In this document: positions 46,061 through 56,711 of the stretch, one piece after another
Layout: the number at the start of each line of letters is the position of its first letter
How positions within the stretch are numbered: the first letter of the stretch is position 1
Source: Lepidurus packardi
Taxonomy: Eukaryota; Arthropoda; Branchiopoda; Notostraca; Triopsidae
Assembly (NCBI GenBank): GCA_023053545.1
Contig: JAKZAN010000055.1
Span: forward strand, 62,001-126,000
DNA: 64,000 bases
Direction: 5' to 3'
The notes under the pieces: generated by a model
The model's database searches: none
What the model was told of the DNA's origin: nothing
The model's input: only the letters and a program-made list of their open reading frames with translations
Translations under genes and position numbers: made by a program

Positions 46061-47743
46061 TTATCTCACGCCGTGCATCATTTTTTTCAAAACAGGCGTT
46101 AGCGCGACTAAAATGATTGCAGCCAAGCCAGTTAGCACCACAAATACCATGAAAAATTCAAAAAGATTGTGAATTTCAAAGCCAGCAAAAACAGGATTTG
46201 ACGAACTAATCTGATTTGCGTCTAACCATTTCAATTGTTCCGCAGTTGGCGTCACGGTTTTATCTAAGATGCCTTGTAGGTTAATATCCATTCCAGATTC
46301 TGCCGCTTTTTTAAATTTATCTTGAGTAGCTGGTAAAATTGATCCAAGTGTACCTGCAAGCGCATAACCTGCAGCATTTGAAAGGAAAAATACACCGTAT
46401 AATAAAGATGAAAATCGCTTTGGAGATAATTTCCCAACGAGCGATAAACCAATCGGTGACAAACAAAGTTCAGCACATGTTTGAATCAAGTATAAAAGAA
46501 TTAACCATTTGATAGCCAAAAGTCCGTCGCCAAGATCTTTCACATTGTGTGCGATGATGAAATAACTTACTGCTATTAGCGCCAAACCTATTGATTGTTT
46601 TACTGGCGATATTGGTTCTTTCCCTTTACTTCTTAAATAATCCCAAAGCATACTGAATGGCACCGCTAGTGCAACCACGAACAATCCGTTGAAAATTTGA
46701 ACCATTGATGGTGGCATCAACCATCCAAAGAAATCACGATCGGTTTGGTTGTCTGCAATAAATGTCAATGACGAACCTGCTTGCTCGAACGCAGCCCAAA
46801 AGAAGATGACGAAAAACGCCACGATATAAATTACAAAAATACGATCGCGTTCAATTTTAGTCAACGACGTATCTGAAATAATCAATCCGGCCAATGTTAA
46901 TCCACTTGCATAAATTAAAGTGTAAATTAAATTTTGACCCAATACAAAGTGAATAATTGCGCCTAAAGTCAAGAATGCCAAGCCAGATAGCAACAAAGCT
47001 TTGTTTGAGAACACTGCTTTTTGAGATTCTCCTTCTTCGAAATCAGCGGAATCATTTTTTGAAGGTAAACCTCCTAATGGACGTCCTTCTGGGCTAACGA
47101 CATACTTATCTTTAAGGATATAAAAAATTACAGTTCCTATCAACATTGCGATTGCAGCTGCTAAGAATCCCCATTTAAAAAGCGTGAATATCTCTAATGC
47201 CTTCACCGTTTTTTCACATCCCCCAATTAGTGGGCAGATCAATTGGCCTAAAAATGCACCAATGTTGATTCCCATGTAGAAAATCGTAAATGCAGAATCA
47301 AGTTTACTTTTTTCTTGTTTTGGATACAAGCTCCCAACCATACTAGAAATATTCGGCTTGAAAAACCCATTTCCAAAGATGATAATCCCAAGTGCCGACC
47401 ACATTAATGTATTGGCCAACGCAATGTTATCTGCAAAAACGCTTGCACTTGTAAACAACAAAAGTTGCCCAATTGCCATCATCAATCCTCCTAATAAAAT
47501 GCAATTTCTGTTTCCAAAGAAACGATCGGCCACGAAACCACCTAACATTGGCGTCAAATAGCAAAGACCAAGGAATCCACCATAGATAATCGAAGCATCT
47601 TCTTCTTTCATCATTAGTGAATTAACCAAGAAAAGCGTTAAAATCGCTCTCATCCCATAGAAATTGAAACGTTCCCACATTTCAGTTCCGAATAATACCC
47701 AAAGTCCTTTTGGATGTCCTGTTTTTACAGCAGTTTCTGTCAT
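46061..47743 (-). CDS. POT-family proton-coupled peptide transporter (copy 3)
   Basis: A complete 560-residue protein. MTETAVKTGHPKGLWVLFGT leads into EMWERFNFYGMRAILTLFLV with the ExxER motif, then PMLGGFVADRFFGNRNCILLGG, GNGFFKPNISSMVGSLY, FTIFYMGINIGAFLGQL, and ELCLSPIGLSLVGKLSP. Lengths and motifs match bacterial PepT-type (DtpT/YjdL group) transporters. Together with copies 1 and 2 and the dipeptidyl-peptidase upstream it forms a peptide-use block. A strong terminator follows. Confidence 0.93.
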   Translation of the reverse strand: MTETAVKTGHPKGLWVLFGTEMWERFNFYGMRAILTLFLVNSLMMKEEDASIIYGGFLGLCYLTPMLGGFVADRFFGNRNCILLGGLMMAIGQLLLFTSASVFADNIALANTLMWSALGIIIFGNGFFKPNISSMVGSLYPKQEKSKLDSAFTIFYMGINIGAFLGQLICPLIGGCEKTVKALEIFTLFKWGFLAAAIAMLIGTVIFYILKDKYVVSPEGRPLGGLPSKNDSADFEEGESQKAVFSNKALLLSGLAFLTLGAIIHFVLGQNLIYTLIYASGLTLAGLIISDTSLTKIERDRIFVIYIVAFFVIFFWAAFEQAGSSLTFIADNQTDRDFFGWLMPPSMVQIFNGLFVVALAVPFSMLWDYLRSKGKEPISPVKQSIGLALIAVSYFIIAHNVKDLGDGLLAIKWLILLYLIQTCAELCLSPIGLSLVGKLSPKRFSSLLYGVFFLSNAAGYALAGTLGSILPATQDKFKKAAESGMDINLQGILDKTVTPTAEQLKWLDANQISSSNPVFAGFEIHNLFEFFMVFVVLTGLAAIILVALTPVLKKMMHGVR

Positions 47744-47815
47744 ATTAATTGTCGGTTTTACTTTTGGTTAGTTTTAGTTGGTTATAAATTTTCGAGGATA
47801 AAATTAGTCATTTTA

Positions 47816-49955
47816 TTATACAATTGAATTCTGGTTTTTTCCACCATAAATTCCGTGGTTCTTATCCGGGTAGATCGCCCAATCAAATTGCTTGTTGGCT
47901 TGTACCAAAGCTTCAATCATTTGCATTGAATTTTGAACATGCACGTTATCATCGGCAGACCCGTGAATTAGTAAAAAACTTCCCTTTCAATTTATCAACA
48001 TGATTAATTGGAGAGTTCATATCATAACCGCTTGCATTTTCTTGCGGGGTTTGCATGTATCGTTCTGTGTAGATCGAATCGTAGAATCTCCAGTTGGTTA
48101 CAGGCGCAACCGCAATCGCCATTTTGAAGACGTCATTGCCTTTCAAAATACAATTAGATGACATGAATCCGCCGTAACTCCACCCAAAAATACCGATTCT
48201 AGATTTGTCAACGTAGGCGTAATTTCCAATTACTTTAGCCGCATCAATCTGATCTTCAACTTCAAATTTACCCAATTCCTTTTGTGTCACTTTCTTAAAA
48301 GCAGCACCTTTAAAACCAGTACCGCGCCCATCAAACACAGGCCACAATATATCCTTTCTGCGTTAGCATCGAAAACCAATAATCGTCAGAGCCATTCCAG
48401 TTGTTATCTACTTGTTGCGAACCAGGCCCAGAATATTGGTACATGAAAACAGGGTATTTCTTATTTGCATCAAAATCTTTAGGTTTTAGAATCCACGCAT
48501 TCAGTTGATTCCCTTTCTCAGTGGTCAACACAAAGAATTCTTTACTTGGCAAATTGTATGCTTTTAGCTTTTCAGAAATGCCTTTATTTTCTACAATCAA
48601 TTTTACCTCTTTACCTGATTTAGCATCGTTCAAGGTATACACCGGAGGCGTTGCAGCACTCGAAAATGAATTGATATACAATTGGAAATTCGGGCTAAAA
48701 GTAGCGTTGTTGAAACCAGTTGCAGTCGACAAACGTTTCTTGTTTTTCCCGTCTAAGCCAATGCTGTAAATATCGCGGTTGATTGATCCGTTTTCAACCG
48801 ATTGGTAAAATACTGTCTTTGATTTAGCGTCAAAACCGTAATAATTTGTCACTTCCCACTTCCCTTTCGTGATTTGGGTTTTTAGTTTTCCTGTTTTGTC
48901 ATATAAATAGATGTGGTTGAAACCGTCTTTTTCGCTTGTCCAAATAAAGCTATTGTCTGGCAGAAAAGTCAAATTATCTGTGATGTCGACGTAGGCTTTA
49001 TCCGTTTCATTTAAAACGATTTTTGAAGCAGCAGATTTACCATCGATAAACAACAAATCCAAATTGCTCTGGTGACGGTTCAAAATTTGCGCGCTCAACA
49101 CATTTGCATCGCTCGTCCACTGAATCCTTGGAATATAAAAATCAGAATACTGGCTTAAATTAACTTGTTTTGCCGACTTTGCAGCAACATCATATATAAA
49201 CAATGAAACTTCAGCATTCTTCTCGCCAGCTTTTGGATACTTGAATGTATCATTTGTTGGATACAAATCCTTATGGAACATATTCATTGTAAATTCTGGT
49301 ACCTTTGATTCGTCAAAACGGATGAAAGCCAATTTTGAACCATCAGCACTCCAATCGAACGCGCGCACAAATGCAAATTCTTCTTCATAAACCCAGTCCG
49401 TAATACCATTAATCACTTCATTCTTCTTGCCATCAGTTGTAATCTGTTGGGTTGTTTTCGAAGCGATATCATACACAAACAAATTGTTCGCTTTTGCAAA
49501 TGCAATCTTTTTTCCGTCTGGTGAAAAAGTAGGTTTCTTGAACGTGCTCTAAAATTTTGCTTAATTGCTTTGTATTTAAATCATACAAAAAGAAATCGGC
49601 CGTATAAGAACGTCGAAAAAATACTTTCCGTATTGTTTGCAATCAGCATCAATTTTTCATCAGAACTGAAAGAGTAACTGTCAATTCCTTTCAAATCTTG
49701 GTGGTCTTTGGTACTAATTAAGGTTGACACCTTTTCTAAAGTTGCAAAGTCATACAAATCGATTGTACTGCTTTTTGAAGCCCGATCTGAATTTACAATC
49801 GTATACTGATTGGAATTCTTCATTGATTGCAAAGCATCCATTCCTTTTGTTCGGAATGCACCTGTATAAATTTCTTCTACAGTAATTTTTTGTTGTGCCG
49901 AAACCGTTAAACTAACGAAGAACAACAGCGCGAAAAGCCTCATCGATTTTATCAT
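47816..49955 (-). pseudogene. dipeptidyl-peptidase IV (S9B), multiply frameshifted
   Basis: Starts MIKSMRLFALLFFVSLTVSAQ, a signal peptide. The DPP-IV beta-propeller follows in pieces (IVNSDRASKSSTIDLYDF; KIAFAKANNLFVYDIASKTTQ; GITDWVYEEEFAFVRAFDWS, with the double-Glu motif EEE; YPKAGEKNAEVSLF). The hydrolase domain has the serine in GIFGWSYGGFMSS, aspartate in [11 protein letters not shown] and histidine in [11 protein letters not shown], ending at TAA 47816. At least four single-base breaks (near 49580, 49500, 48340 and 47975) are needed. Joined length is about 713 residues, normal. It removes X-Pro dipeptides in the periplasm, which suits the adjacent POT importers. Confidence 0.88.
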
Positions 49956-50169
49956 TTTATGCTAGATATAAAAACCGTCAATTTTAGTGAAAAAATCGCA
50001 AACATCAATGCTTTTCCCCCTAAAATGCAATTTTGTTAAAAAACAATTAGACGCAAAAGATTATGTCCGTTACATTTTCAATGCAAAACTTCCTTATTGC
50101 TTTTCAAAATTTACATAAAAACCTGTAAATCAGCACCAAAATAAATCCAATTGCCCTCCCTTGAATGGT

Positions 50170-51217
50170 CTATAAAGGCCAACGTTTTAACTCCGGGAAA
50201 ATTCGGTTGGCAAAAAATTTTCGATTAGCTAGGTTGATTTGACTTGCAATCATTTCAGAAAAATCGCCATCACCCTTCATTCTAGAACCAAAACGGCTAT
50301 CATTTAAACTGCCACCGTGACAACTCCTGATTTGATTGAGTACTTTGTCCGCGCGATCAGGCATCGCCTTTCTAATCCAGTCTTCAAATATAACTGCAAT
50401 AGCGCCGTTCAAACGCACTACGGTATGCCCAATCGACAGCGCGCCTGCATCGGCAGCTGCTTTTGCCATCGGAATAATCTCGTGGCTGTTGATGCCAGGA
50501 ATAATAGGCGCTAGCATAACATTAACTGGTATTCCCGCATCAGAAAGAACCTGAACGGTATCCAGTCGCTTCTGAATTGTAGCAGTGCGCGGCTCTAATA
50601 ACAATCGCGTCTTCTCGGAAAGCGACGTAATGGGATATGCTTACGCCAACCAAATTATCTTTTGCTAATTCTTTCAGCAAATCAAGATCTCGCTTGATCA
50701 GCGCGTTTTTAGTTATAATTGATACTGGATGTTTATACTTCAAAAACACAGATAAGCACGCCCTCGTAATTTCGAACTTTTTTTTCTGCTGGCTGATAAC
50801 AATCTGTATTGCCTGAAAACAACAATGGGATAAGGATTCCAGTTCTTCCCCTGCAATTTATGTTCGAGTAAATTTGGCGCGTTCTTTTTTACTAAAATTT
50901 TTCTTTCAAAGTCCAAACCAGCGCCATAGCCCCAATATTCATGACTGTTGCGCGCAAAACAATACACACAGCCATGCTCACAACCTTGATAAGGATTGAG
51001 TGAGTACTGCAATGAAAGGTCTGGGACTTTTGACATGATTTATAATAGTTTTCGGAAAAACCTCTAAAAATTGCGTTGTGTTCGACTCGGGCAACTCGCC
51101 TTCGAGAGCGCAATAATTTAAAAAATCGGAAACCATTTCTGTTGGATTCGATAAAAACCGATTCGGGACATTAACCTGTGCCCCGCGTCCTTTGATATAA
51201 CCATCTTCACTCATCAT
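50170..51217 (-). pseudogene. PA0069-type radical SAM protein, frameshifted
   Basis: Start MSEDGYIKGRGAQVNVPNRF (ATG at 51217, or 51220), the typical start of this family. After a break near 51050 come LSLQYSLNPYQGCEHGCVYC and FARNSHEYWGYGAGLDFE; CxxxCxxC binds the 4Fe-4S cluster. Further breaks near 50800 and 50620 lead to KHPVSIITKNALIKRDLDLL, then LLEPRTATIQKRL, APIIPGINSHEI and the C-terminal DRFGSRMKGDG-like segment. Joined length is about 350 residues. The family is widespread, with unknown reaction. It is divergent from mvaA. Confidence 0.85.
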
Positions 51218-51286
51218 TTGCATCAAATTAACAACTGTTATACGTAAATTGAAAGCTACAAAAAACCACCATCTCACCCTAAAAGT

Positions 51287-51294
51287 TATCTTTG
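51287..51294 (+). promoter_or_regulatory. -7 box of the HMG-CoA reductase promoter
   Basis: TATCTTTG fits TAnnTTTG, 16 bases before the ATG. Confidence 0.45.
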
Positions 51295-51310
51295 CAAAAA
51301 CTTTTTAACG

Positions 51311-52629
51311 ATGAATCAAACAGTTGCAGGATTTTCCAAACTTTCAAAAGCAGAAAAAATAAATTGGATCGCCAAAACCTACTTTTCAAATCCAGAAGAG
51401 GCAAGTGCACTGATTAGAAACTACTGGAACGCTGATGAAAAAATTACAACAGCTCCACGACGAATTCATTGAAAATACAATCACAAACTTTTATTTACCC
51501 CTTGGTGTTGCGCCTAATTTCATCATTAATGGCAAGGCTAAAACGATTCCAATGGCAATCGAAGAGAGCTCTGTAGTAGCTGCAGCAGCTAAATCGGCTA
51601 AATTTTGGTCGACTCGTGGCGGCTTCAAAGCAACAGTAATCAATACTGAAAAAATAGGGCACGTACACTTCATCTATAAAGGGGAAGCTACGCATCTCGA
51701 ACAATTTTTTGCTGAAAACAAAACAAAATTCTTCACCCAAACAGAACACCTCACTAAAAACATGCGACAGCGCGGTGGCGGCATTCTAGATTTGAAACTC
51801 GTCAATAAAACGGGAATTTTACCAGATTATTTTCAATTGCACGCAACTTTCGATACAAAAGATTCGATGGGTGCAAACTTCATAAATTCTTGCTTGGAAC
51901 AGTTTCGCAACAACGTTGAAAGCAGAAATTAGCGCAAGTTCCCTATTTTCTGAAAACGAAAAACAGATTCAAGTAATCATGAGCATCTTATCGAACTATG
52001 TGCCAAATTGCATCGTTAGAGCCGAAGTTTCATGTGCAGTGGAAGATTTAGCGGAAAAAAATCTAGAAAATCCAGCAGAATTTGCCGAGAAATTTGTGCG
52101 CGCCGTGCAAATTGCCGAAGTAGAACCATTTCGAGCAGTAACACACAACAAAGGCATCATGAACGGAATTGACGCGGTTGTTCTTGCAACTGGAAACGAT
52201 TTTCGTGCGGTGGAAGCAGGCATCCACGCATATGCATCACGAAATGGCCAATATAGCAGCCTTTCGCACGCAAAAGTTGAAAACGGAATCTTCACATTTT
52301 GGATGGAAGTTCCATTGGCATTGGGCACTGTTGGCGGCTTGACTTCCTTGCATCCGCTCGTAAAATTATCGCTGGAAATGCTCGAAAAACCTTCAGCTCA
52401 GGAGCTCATGCAAATTGTAGCCGTAGCCGGATTGGCTCAGAATTTCGCGGCTTTGCGATCACTAACCACAACAGGAATTCAGGAAGGACACATGAAAATG
52501 CACCTCAACAATATCATTAACCAGTTCAACGCCAACAAAGAAGAACGCCAACAAATTCGAACACATTTCACCTCAAGGCCTGTCTCGCACGCTGCCGTTG
52601 TGGATTACATCGAAGAACTTCGTAAATAA
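51311..52629 (+). pseudogene. mvaA: hydroxymethylglutaryl-CoA reductase (class II), two frameshifts
   Basis: Starts MNQTVAGFSKLSKAEKINWI, breaks in the A-run near 51441-51446 (one A too many), continues LQQLHDEFIENTITNFYLPL and PMAIEESSVVAAAAKSAKFW (catalytic Glu), breaks near 51912, and continues with RAVTHNKGIMNGIDAVVLATGNDFRAVEAG-like sequence (catalytic Lys in THNKG, Asp in GNDFRAVE) to IEELRK and TAA. Joined length is about 438 residues, normal for class II enzymes. It makes mevalonate from HMG-CoA and precedes a GHMP kinase, so the mevalonate route is encoded here. I think the breaks are read errors. Confidence 0.9.
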
Positions 52630-52636
52630 TTTTTTT

Positions 52637-52740
52637 TGAAGCTATTCCTGCTGTTCGCTCTATCTTTTTATTTTAGAGGCAGTCAGGTTGAAAGAAAATT
52701 TTCAATAAAAATAAAAAGGATGCCGCTGCCATCAGGGCTA
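52637..52740. repeat. intergenic repeat family B, copy 3
   Basis: Starts TGAAGCTATTCCTGC, then CGCTCTATCTTTT, and ends AAAAAGGATGCCGCTGCC and CAGGGCTA. It fills the mvaA-GHMP kinase spacer. Compare 20375-20490 and 34438-34548. Confidence 0.75.
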
Positions 52741-52748
52741 AAAAACCA

Positions 52749-53657
52749 ATGAAAGAAACATTCTACAGCAACGGGAAATTATTGCTAACTGGCGAATATG
52801 TCGTTTTGAATGGCGCAAAGGCATTAGCATTGCCCACTAAATTAGGACAAAATCTGATCGCATCGCAATCTGATGACAGCCTGATAAAATGGAAAAGCAT
52901 CGAATCTGACGGAACAACATGGTTCGAAACAGAATTCGAAATTTCCGAATTGCGATCAAAACCTAAAAGCGAATCCACTATTCGCAATACACTGCACACC
53001 ATCTTGTATGAAGCCAATCTCCTAAATCCAAGCTTCTTCACTGATAAGGGATTCACAATCGAAACGCAACTCACTTTTCCACGACTCTGGGGATTGGGGA
53101 CATCATCAACCTTAATCAACAATATTGCGAGCTGGATGCGCGTTGATGCATTTGAATTACTGAAAAATAGTTTTGGCGGAAGCGGCTACGACATTGCCTG
53201 CGCAAAATCCAACACACCAATCGTATACCAGCTACTAAACGAAGTGCCAACATTCGAACCTAGCACCTTCAATCCGCAGTTTCACGAACACCTATATTTC
53301 GTATACCTCAATAGAAAACAAAGCAGCAAAGCTGCCATTGCGTCTTACTATAGCAACAGTAACAACGGACTTTCTACTAAAATAGCCAAGATCAACCAAA
53401 TCACAAATGCAGTTATTGAGGCAGAAAACGCCGGAATATTTAGTCGGGCATTGCACCAGCATGAAGTTATTTTGAGTGACATTTTAGAAATGGAAACGGT
53501 TCAAGAGGCATTCTTTAATGATTTCGACGGCGTCATTAAAAGTCTAGGCGGCTGGGGTGGCGATTTTGTATTAGCTGTTTCCAGACAAGACCCTACCGAC
53601 TATTTCGCCCAGCGTGGCTTTAACACGATACTGAAATACAAAGACCTCATTTTATAG
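52749..53657 (+). CDS. GHMP-family kinase (mevalonate pathway)
   Basis: A 302-residue protein. The N-terminus MKETFYSNGKLLLTGEYVVL has the substrate-binding GKLLLTGEY motif of mevalonate-type GHMP kinases; the ATP loop is RLWGLGTSSTLINNIASW near 114-131, and GGSGYDIACAKSN near 145-157 is the second conserved patch. It probably phosphorylates mevalonate or phosphomevalonate; the adjacent HMG-CoA reductase supports this, but the exact step cannot be decided from sequence. Confidence 0.85.
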   Translation: MKETFYSNGKLLLTGEYVVLNGAKALALPTKLGQNLIASQSDDSLIKWKSIESDGTTWFETEFEISELRSKPKSESTIRNTLHTILYEANLLNPSFFTDKGFTIETQLTFPRLWGLGTSSTLINNIASWMRVDAFELLKNSFGGSGYDIACAKSNTPIVYQLLNEVPTFEPSTFNPQFHEHLYFVYLNRKQSSKAAIASYYSNSNNGLSTKIAKINQITNAVIEAENAGIFSRALHQHEVILSDILEMETVQEAFFNDFDGVIKSLGGWGGDFVLAVSRQDPTDYFAQRGFNTILKYKDLIL

Positions 53658-53665
53658 CAAAAAAA

Positions 53666-53692
53666 AATCCCGAATAAATCGGGATTTTTTTG
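53666..53692. terminator. bidirectional terminator
   Basis: AATCCCGA (53666-53673) and TCGGGATT (53679-53686), loop ATAAA, flanked by A-run and T-run. Serves the convergent GHMP kinase and PpiD-like genes. Confidence 0.9.
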
Positions 53693-53708
53693 TATAATAA
53701 CCTATGAA

Positions 53709-55805
53709 TTAATAATTGAATTTTGTTCGATTGTCTTCTATATCTGCATTGGCTTTCAAAGCACCAAGAACCCTATTTGAATCTGATTGTCTCTGCTGGC
53801 TTACTTTAGCAACAAACGGCTTAAGGTCTTTGATCGCAGGCGCTTTCACAACTGATATCGCTTTCACAACATATACGCCAGAATTACCTTCAATTGCACC
53901 CGAAACTTTATTTGCACCAAGTGCAATTGCAGTTGAAACTACTTTAGGCTCTGCACCAAGATTTGGCAATACCGAATTTTCAGAGGTTAAATCTGCTGCT
54001 TGTTGAACAGTAACTTTGTTGTTTTGAGCAATTGCTTCCAAAGAAGCGCCAGTCATTTTTGCTTTAATTTTCTCTGCTTTCTTCTCGTTCTTCAATTTTG
54101 GCTCAATTGACACGCGAGCTTCCTCAAGCGCCAATAATCCTTCTGGGTTAACCCTTTTCAAACGAACGATAATATTACCAACATTCGTGATTTCAAAACG
54201 CTTAACGTCACCTTCGTTAGTTTCTTTGCTATATGCCCATCTAACAATTTGTCTTTGGTTTGGAATTCCGCCAAGATTTTCGTCCATAGCTTTAACCTTA
54301 ACCGCTGGATTAACCGTTAAACCTGCTGCTTTTGCAGTAGCAGCGAAATCCTTTTCGGTAGCGTCCATTTCAAATTTAACTGCTTTGGTATAAGTCTTAT
54401 CTGCTGTACTTTCCGATGGTTGAATTTTTTGAGCGATAGTCGCCAACTGAAGCGCTTCTTGCTTGTCAGTTACATTAATAATGTGGTAACCAAATTCTGT
54501 TTCCACTAGACCAATTTTACCAACTGGGCTGTTGAATACGAAATCATTAAAAGGTTTCACCATTTGTCCTGGTTGAAAGTAACCCAAATCGCCACCTGAA
54601 TTCGCAGAAGAGTCATCTGAATTGGTTAACGCTAAAATCATAAACGAACCTGGATTTGCTAAAGCTTGAGATAGTAATGATTCTGCTTTCGCTTTGGCTT
54701 CTTCTTTAGTTCTTTTTTCTTTTTTATTTGGCACTTGCGTACCTTCCCAGCTAATTAGAATGTGGCTTGCTTTTGCATTAGCGCCTGCTTTTCTTTTCAA
54801 AACTTTAGAAATGCAGTAGAAATCACCGCGCATGTAAGGGCCATAAATAGATCCCGCTGGTGTGGCGAATAATTGATCTGCAACTTCCGCCGGTAGATCT
54901 TTTTTCGCAACATATGTTGTGTCAAATGGAACTTCAGAGTTTTCATTTACGAAACTCGCAATGTTATTTGTTGTTCTGAAACCAGCCAAAGTATCGTTTT
55001 TGCCAGTTTCTTTGTTGTAACGAACAGCTGAATTTAGCAAAGCATTCACTTTTGCTTTTACTTCCGCTTCATCTTCGGCAGAAGGCTTGTCCTCGATTGT
55101 TACATATTCCAGTTCCCTGTTTTCTTCAGCTTTATATTTCTTTTCGTTTTTCTTCATGAATGCAACGATTTCTTCGTCAGAAACCGAAACATCGCTATCC
55201 TTAATAGAAGAAAATGGCACGGCAACATAATTGAATGAAACTCGGTTTTGCTCCATTTCGTATTTAAATTTACCTTCTAAGTTGGTTGTAAAAACGCCAC
55301 CTTTTACTAGTGAATTGTAAATCGCGTAAGTCGCATTTAAAGACGCTTCTTTTTCTCTTTCTTTCAGCGCTATTGCTTGTTCCGGATTTGATTTGAAAAA
55401 TTCTTTGAATTTTGCAACATCAAACTCGCCTGCAGCATTTTTGAACATTGGATTTTGCCCAATGTTTGGATCGTTTTTGAAATTTTCTAGAATGTGTTTT
55501 TCGCCAACGCGGATTCCGATTTTATCAAATTCAGCCGATAGCAAAGCTATTGCAATTTCTTGATCCCAAACACGATTAGCTGCTTGCGTTGGTGTAATGC
55601 CCTGTCCGCTTTTTTCTACGTTACTAACCTTTACTCGGAAATCTTCAAATGAAATATCTTTTCCATTAACGCTTCCTACGTCTTTGGACAACGAATTCAT
55701 CGCGCCGCTATTGAAGATATCGCCGATGATGAATGCTAACAAGCAAAATCCGATGATTAGTATAAGAAGAAGCGAACGCTGTCTGATTTTTGATAAAACT
55801 GCCAT
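53709..55805 (-). CDS. PpiD/SurA-like periplasmic peptidyl-prolyl isomerase
   Basis: A 698-residue protein anchored by one N-terminal helix (LLLILIIGFCLLAFIIGDIF, 11-30). A SurA_N-3-type chaperone region follows (GKDISFEDFRVKVSNVEKSG, ISVGEKHILE-like, PEQAIALKEREKEASL). The parvulin domain is at about 345-455: ANAKASHILISWEGTQ, SDDSSANSGGDLGYFQPGQMVKPF and LVETEFGYHIINVTDK. A second, degenerate isomerase-like region follows. It helps newly exported proteins fold. Upstream genes lie 129 bases away. Confidence 0.92.
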   Translation of the reverse strand: MAVLSKIRQRSLLLILIIGFCLLAFIIGDIFNSGAMNSLSKDVGSVNGKDISFEDFRVKVSNVEKSGQGITPTQAANRVWDQEIAIALLSAEFDKIGIRVGEKHILENFKNDPNIGQNPMFKNAAGEFDVAKFKEFFKSNPEQAIALKEREKEASLNATYAIYNSLVKGGVFTTNLEGKFKYEMEQNRVSFNYVAVPFSSIKDSDVSVSDEEIVAFMKKNEKKYKAEENRELEYVTIEDKPSAEDEAEVKAKVNALLNSAVRYNKETGKNDTLAGFRTTNNIASFVNENSEVPFDTTYVAKKDLPAEVADQLFATPAGSIYGPYMRGDFYCISKVLKRKAGANAKASHILISWEGTQVPNKKEKRTKEEAKAKAESLLSQALANPGSFMILALTNSDDSSANSGGDLGYFQPGQMVKPFNDFVFNSPVGKIGLVETEFGYHIINVTDKQEALQLATIAQKIQPSESTADKTYTKAVKFEMDATEKDFAATAKAAGLTVNPAVKVKAMDENLGGIPNQRQIVRWAYSKETNEGDVKRFEITNVGNIIVRLKRVNPEGLLALEEARVSIEPKLKNEKKAEKIKAKMTGASLEAIAQNNKVTVQQAADLTSENSVLPNLGAEPKVVSTAIALGANKVSGAIEGNSGVYVVKAISVVKAPAIKDLKPFVAKVSQQRQSDSNRVLGALKANADIEDNRTKFNY

Positions 55806-55934
55806 TTCTATTAAATTATTTTTTTAATTCAGTTTGCGAAAATACAATTATCTATTTAATAATTGCAGTTGAACGTGAGAAATTTCGATTTTTTAAATAT
55901 TCTAATCCTCAGCGATTTCAGTTGGTTGCCGAAT

Positions 55935-56129
55935 TTATTTGTTTTTATCTCGATCTGCAAATTTTTTAGCAAAATGCCTTCTAAAGAAAAACATGAAAAT
56001 TGCAACGCCCGCAATTATAAAACTCAGCAAATAGCCGCTCTCGGGATCGTTCATTTTTGAGATGCCATCGTAGATAAAAAAACCGGCAAATAGTAAGTAA
56101 ACGTATTGTGTTAATTTAAGGTAATTCAT
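55935..56129 (-). CDS. small two-helix membrane protein
   Basis: A 64-residue protein with two membrane segments (YVYLLFAGFFIYDGIS and YLLSFIIAGVAIFMFFF) and a basic tail RRHFAKKFADRDKNK. No named family. It is 10 bases downstream of lptC on the same strand, so it is likely in that operon. Confidence 0.75.
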   Translation of the reverse strand: MNYLKLTQYVYLLFAGFFIYDGISKMNDPESGYLLSFIIAGVAIFMFFFRRHFAKKFADRDKNK

Positions 56130-56139
56130 AACTTAGGGA

Positions 56140-56682
56140 TTATTCGTTGCGATCAATTTCGCCCGATATTTTTTGTGAATTAATTATTTTAAAGTCCTTT
56201 CTGAAATCGATTCCTTCTCCAGTAGAGGTTCCTTTCGAATCGGTAAATTTGAAACGTTGCTCCGTATAAAACCATTCATTCTTCTGGTCATAATAAAGCT
56301 GCTCAGTTTCCATCATTTGGCCAGTTTCGTTATATAGTTTTACGTGGCCTTGCAGGTCGATTATGTCTGTCCCTTTGTATGTAACGGCATAATCAGATTT
56401 AATAAAGGTCTTTTTGCCGTTTAGATCGTAGAATGTTACCGATATTCCTTTGGGAAATTCAGTGAAAGGGAAAGTCACAGTAGCATAATCGAGCATTTTG
56501 GGACTAACTAATATCGAGGTGATCCGGCCTGAATCTGTGTATTTTAAATTAAAATCGTCAGCTTCTCCACTTGGTGTAAATTCCGCAAAATTAATTTTTT
56601 GAACTTCTTTAAAATTGCTTTCGCAGCCCACTATTGCAATTGCGAGCGCGATAATCAAAAAAAAGTTATAAAGTAGCTTCAT
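56140..56682 (-). CDS. lptC: LPS export protein LptC (lipoprotein form)
   Basis: A 180-residue protein. MKLLYNFFLIIALAIAIVGC is a signal with lipobox IVGC. The LptC beta-jellyroll follows: PSGEADDFNLKYTDSGRITS, FPFTEFPKGISVTFYD, and DLQGHVKLYNETGQMMETEQ with WFYTEQRFKF near the end. In Bacteroidetes LptC often carries a lipid anchor. It bridges the LptBFG extractor and LptA for lipopolysaccharide transport. It follows the outer-membrane protein gene by 29 bases. Confidence 0.88.
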   Translation of the reverse strand: MKLLYNFFLIIALAIAIVGCESNFKEVQKINFAEFTPSGEADDFNLKYTDSGRITSILVSPKMLDYATVTFPFTEFPKGISVTFYDLNGKKTFIKSDYAVTYKGTDIIDLQGHVKLYNETGQMMETEQLYYDQKNEWFYTEQRFKFTDSKGTSTGEGIDFRKDFKIINSQKISGEIDRNE

Positions 56683-56711
56683 AAACAGTAGCAGCAGCGC
56701 CGCATCAATTT

